From contig WJJC01000217.1 of NCBI GenBank assembly GCA_014729945.1, forward strand, positions 1-7,889: DNA of 7,889 bases, in the 5' to 3' direction. A program made the position numbers and the translations under genes. The notes below the pieces were generated by a model. The model did not search any database. It had not been told where the DNA came from and worked only from the letters and a program-made list of their open reading frames with translations. Of this stretch, positions 5,837-7,889 are shown piece by piece. The first letter of the stretch is position 1, and the number at the start of each line of letters is the position of its first letter. The stretch comes from Candidatus Bathyarchaeota archaeon. GTDB lineage: Archaea; Thermoproteota; Bathyarchaeia; TCS64.

Positions 5837-6091
5837 TACACTATGAGTTAATTGATCCAGTATAAGGGTGATGTAATTCCTCTAGGGTTAGGGGCATTAG
5901 ATCATATGCCTGTTTAAGGTGATTATAGCCTCGTATGAGTTGGTGGGCGGTGGGGCCTGGTTTTTATGTTACTTAAATGTTCACATTGTTTAGCTAAGTA
6001 TATTATGTATTTTACTTATATCACGAATCCAGCAAGAAAAACCGAGTAAACTCACATACAACAACACCCTTATGTAATACATAGAAATAGT
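5837..6091. other. Divergent intergenic region between the 179-aa gene and the AbrB gene
   Basis: This 255-nt region carries the promoter of the minus-strand gene at its left end and must hold the promoter of the plus-strand AbrB gene. For the latter, TATA-like candidates are CTTATATC at 6015-6022 and TTATGTAATA at about 6070-6079; the second is rather close to the ATG. A G-rich patch, GGTGGGCGGTGGGGCC, lies around 5942-5957 amid AT-rich sequence. No gene or tRNA was recognised. Confidence 0.4.
5859..5866 (-). promoter_or_regulatory. TATA-like box for the 179-aa gene
   Basis: On the minus strand CTTATACT is centred about 27 nt upstream of ATG 5836, consistent with a leaderless transcript beginning at the start codon. 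Confidence 0.5.
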
Positions 6092-6397
6092 ATGACAGCC
6101 GGCAACGTAACCAGCAAAGGACAGATCACCATCCCAGCCCACCTACGCAAAAAACACAAGATCACAGAAAACACCAAGATAGAAATCATCGAAAAAGACG
6201 GAAAACTCGTCATAAAAAAACTCACCACAATATACGACCTAGCAGGCACAGGAGAAGGCAACCCAACCCAACTAAAACAGATGCTAGACCAGAGACTCGC
6301 AGACAAAAACCCAGACACCATAAAAACACTAACCCAAATAAAAAGACGCCAACAAAACACAAACCACACCGAACCCCACTTGATTACCGCCCTCTAG
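6092..6397 (+). CDS. SpoVT/AbrB-domain small regulator (VapB/MazE-like)
   Basis: A 101-residue protein with a classic looped-hinge-helix DNA-binding domain at 5-44: NVTSKGQITIPAHLRKKHKI, then KIEIIEKDGKLVIKKL. Such proteins bind DNA as dimers and act either as toxin-antitoxin antitoxins (VapB, MazE) or as stand-alone regulators. The segment TIYDLAGTG at 46-54 is often seen right after the domain in archaeal members. The tail (58-101) is polar, rich in K, Q, N and T, and would be the partner-binding or disordered region. No intact PIN or MazF toxin follows; the next gene is the 110-aa protein 72 nt downstream. The coding strand is strikingly A/C-rich. No clear Shine-Dalgarno site precedes the ATG. 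Confidence 0.85.
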   Translation: MTAGNVTSKGQITIPAHLRKKHKITENTKIEIIEKDGKLVIKKLTTIYDLAGTGEGNPTQLKQMLDQRLADKNPDTIKTLTQIKRRQQNTNHTEPHLITAL

Positions 6398-6469
6398 ATA
6401 GATGACTCTTGCACCCAATACATCAACTACTTCACGCGCCCCCAAGTTGCAATAGTTAAAAAGAGACGA

Positions 6470-6802
6470 ATGTATACCATCGAAGTGATTGGAATGGTCT
6501 TAGAAAAGGAGTTCATAGTCAGCCAAGTCCGTGCCTCACAGGACGTCTCCCCATACGTATATCTATCTCTAAAGGATCCTGATGCCCCCGATCGGGCACA
6601 AGGAGATATGAATTTTAAGGCTTTTAGCATAGGAGACATGAACGAGATGATGGAGAACCTCAGCCGAGTACTGACACAGCAGACACCCGGTGGATTCACA
6701 ACAATCCTAAAATTGACCGAGGACGAGTACAGGGAGATGGATATCAAAGTAGGAGACCGAGTCACCTTGAATATTCAAAAAACACAGATAGGAGTCAAAT
6801 AA
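6470..6802 (+). CDS. 110-aa small protein, possibly arcadin-1-like
   Basis: A small soluble protein without membrane segments or cysteines. It begins with a strand (MYTIEVIGMVLEKEFIVSQV), has an acidic/proline loop (KDPDAPDRAQGD), a helix GDMNEMMENLSRVLTQQ at 55-71, and ends with TTILKLTEDEYREMDIKVGD then RVTLNIQK (about 77-104). The last block, L-x-x-x-E-Y-x-x-x-x-I-x-V-G-D-x-V-x-L-x-I, recalls the small archaeal arcadin-1 proteins found with crenactin; this is from memory and tentative. No crenactin gene is visible, although the DUF1786 protein 189 nt downstream shares the actin-type ATPase fold. ATG 6470 is preceded by a purine-rich AAAAAGAGACGA but no standard Shine-Dalgarno. It may be cotranscribed with the AbrB gene. 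Confidence 0.6.
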   Translation: MYTIEVIGMVLEKEFIVSQVRASQDVSPYVYLSLKDPDAPDRAQGDMNFKAFSIGDMNEMMENLSRVLTQQTPGGFTTILKLTEDEYREMDIKVGDRVTLNIQKTQIGVK

Positions 6803-6832
6803 GCTCATTCTCCGCAAAGCCCTAAGAGAACA

Positions 6833-6955
6833 ATGATATTCCTAGATACCATTACACTCCTATACGCTGACATTTATTTACAAGACATGAAGCCAACATC
6901 CCTGATCGATATAATTCTGAAACGGTTAAGAAATACAAGCATCATACCGATATGA
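6833..6955 (+). CDS. 40-aa ORF with a PIN-like N-terminus, possible remnant
   Basis: The frame from ATG 6833 to TGA 6953-6955 reads MIFLDTITLLYADIYLQDMK then PTSLIDIILKRLRNTSIIPI. The start resembles the first strand and catalytic aspartate of PIN-domain (VapC) toxins, typically M-I-F-L-D-T-N-hydrophobic-L-hydrophobic-Y-A. The asparagine normally following D-T is isoleucine here and the other acidic residues are absent, so it would be a dead fragment. Because an AbrB/VapB-like gene lies just upstream, a lost toxin-antitoxin pair is conceivable, but chance resemblance is quite possible. Confidence 0.2.
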   Translation: MIFLDTITLLYADIYLQDMKPTSLIDIILKRLRNTSIIPI

Positions 6956-6956
6956 T

Positions 6957-6966
6957 TGTTTATATG
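6957..6966 (+). promoter_or_regulatory. TATA-like box for the DUF1786 gene
   Basis: TGTTTATATG is centred about 29 nt upstream of the TTG at 6992, and the sequence between carries no Shine-Dalgarno site. The distance places the transcript start at or just before the TTG, supporting a leaderless mRNA and the non-ATG start. Confidence 0.45.
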
Positions 6967-6991
6967 AAAAGATCCATGACATAGATACATC

Positions 6992-7889
6992 TTGAAAGCT
7001 GCTTTACTCGATATCGGCGCCGGCACACTAGACTTCCTACTATACGAATCCGGTAAACCGGTTGAGAACTGTGTAAAAATGGTTCTACCATCACCCCAAG
7101 GCATCCACACTAACAAAATAACAGAGATAACCAGTGAAAACCAGGACCTCTACATAGACGGATACACGGTTGGAGGCGGAGGCATAGGCAACGCAGTCAA
7201 ACAACACATAAACAAAGACCTAAAAGTCAACATGACCCCATCAGCAGCCTACAGCATCAGAAACAACCTAAACGAAGTAAAAACACTCGGAGTAAACATA
7301 ACCGACAAAAAACCAGCAAACTGTATACAGATACACCTAGATGAACTACGGCTCCCATATATTGAACACCTATTAAACGGCTTCAACGAATCATTAACCG
7401 ATATTGACCTATGCGGGGTATCAGTAAAAGACCACGGCGCCCCACCCACCGGCCAAAGCAACAGAACCTATAGAATGGAAAACTACTATAAAACCCTGAA
7501 AAAAGACAACCGGCTATCAAGCTTCCTCTACAAGGCCCCAAAAATACCGGAATACTATCTACGCATGAACTCAATAGTTGACGCAGCCCGGCACACATTG
7601 GGATCAGTACCCGTCTACTTACTGGATACAAGCATCAGCGCACTAGCAGGCTGCCAGATGGACCCCAGAATAAGTAACATGGACCCCATGCTCCTCGTTA
7701 ACATCGGGAATGGACACACAGTCGCCTCCATAATCTCCCAGAACAGGGTCCAAGCATTCTTCGAACACCATACAAACATGCTAACCCAGAAAAAACTAGA
7801 ATACTACCTGAAAAAACTAAGTGAAAGCAACCTAACAAACCAAGAAGTCTATAAAGATGGAGGCCACGGCGCCGTCACCATCAATGACC
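6992..7889 (+). CDS. DUF1786 family ASKHA-fold protein (3' end outside window)
   Basis: About 299 residues are present, most of a protein usually near 330-350. Members are often labelled pyruvate formate-lyase activating enzyme, a label with little support: there is no radical-SAM CxxxCxxC motif here. The first motif, LDIGAGTLDFLLY (6-18), is the phosphate-1 loop of the actin/HSP70/sugar-kinase fold, and MLLVNIGNGHTVASI (233-247) is the phosphate-2 type loop, so an ATP-binding ASKHA fold is inferred. Other family blocks are MVLPSPQGIHTNKI, DGYTVGGGGIGNAV, VSVKDHGAPPTGQSNRTYR, FFEHHTNMLTQKKLE and GGHGAV near the end. The frame opens after TGA 6977; the first usable start is TTG 6992, which places LKAALLDIG at the N-terminus as in the family. 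The final residues lie beyond 7889. Biochemical role unknown. Confidence 0.8.
   Translation, partial: MKAALLDIGAGTLDFLLYESGKPVENCVKMVLPSPQGIHTNKITEITSENQDLYIDGYTVGGGGIGNAVKQHINKDLKVNMTPSAAYSIRNNLNEVKTLGVNITDKKPANCIQIHLDELRLPYIEHLLNGFNESLTDIDLCGVSVKDHGAPPTGQSNRTYRMENYYKTLKKDNRLSSFLYKAPKIPEYYLRMNSIVDAARHTLGSVPVYLLDTSISALAGCQMDPRISNMDPMLLVNIGNGHTVASIISQNRVQAFFEHHTNMLTQKKLEYYLKKLSESNLTNQEVYKDGGHGAVTIND

Noticed and set aside
5868..5930. C/D-box small RNA suggested by GTGATG near 5868
   Set aside because: No D box (CTGA) at suitable distance and no terminal stem were found.
6874..7116. 80-aa minus-strand frame, and similar minus-strand frames at 7249-7461 and 7383-7631
   Set aside because: They lie opposite the DUF1786 gene, whose conserved blocks cover the whole region; they are shadows of its A/C-rich codons.
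6992..7889. Radical-SAM pyruvate formate-lyase activating enzyme as a function for the last gene
   Set aside because: No CxxxCxxC motif is present; the visible motifs are ASKHA-type ATP-binding loops.

Overview
The window looks archaeal. The evidence is a fusion of an AbrB-type DNA-binding domain to PhoU, remains of an Ech-type (group 4) [NiFe]-hydrogenase pair, a DUF1786 protein, a PfpI/DJ-1 protein with Pyrococcus-like motifs, and a recurring promoter pattern in which a TATA-like box sits about 25-35 nt upstream of the start codon. That spacing leaves little or no 5' leader. The lineage cannot be fixed from sequence alone; an Asgard- or euryarchaeote-like genome of moderate GC is a guess.

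Layout. Positions 1-3443 are AT-rich and full of broken genes: the tail of an unknown gene (2-88), a long stretch with no convincing gene (89-632), a frameshifted single-cluster ferredoxin (633-850), a possible 48-aa ORF (933-1079), a frameshifted PH-like small protein (minus, 1097-1349), an intact two-cluster ferredoxin of EchF type (minus, 1518-1784), the C-terminal part of its hydrogenase large subunit with a frameshift in the last metal-binding motif (minus, 1785-~2469), and an AbrB-PhoU regulator lacking its first residues and carrying a frameshift (plus, ~2465-3443). The hydrogenase and PhoU genes are joined head to head with both 5' ends missing, which marks a rearrangement or assembly junction near 2461-2475.

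Positions 3495-5836 hold three apparently intact minus-strand genes: an alpha/alpha-toroid (squalene cyclase/prenyltransferase repeat) protein, a PfpI/DJ-1 protein, and an unrecognised 179-aa protein. Between the first two lies a 56-residue remnant of an SF2 helicase C-terminus (4495-4665).

Positions 6092-7889 hold a plus-strand cluster with A/C-rich coding strands: a SpoVT/AbrB small regulator, a 110-aa protein tentatively likened to arcadin-1, a 40-aa ORF with a PIN-like start, and a nearly complete DUF1786 protein of the actin/sugar-kinase (ASKHA) fold that runs off the window end.

Four genes in the first 3.4 kb each carry one frame-changing indel while the 4.4 kb after them carries none that I can see. 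This is either local gene decay or local sequence error, and it is the main thing to settle before using the annotation. I found no clear tRNA, rRNA, CRISPR array, insertion sequence or attachment site.
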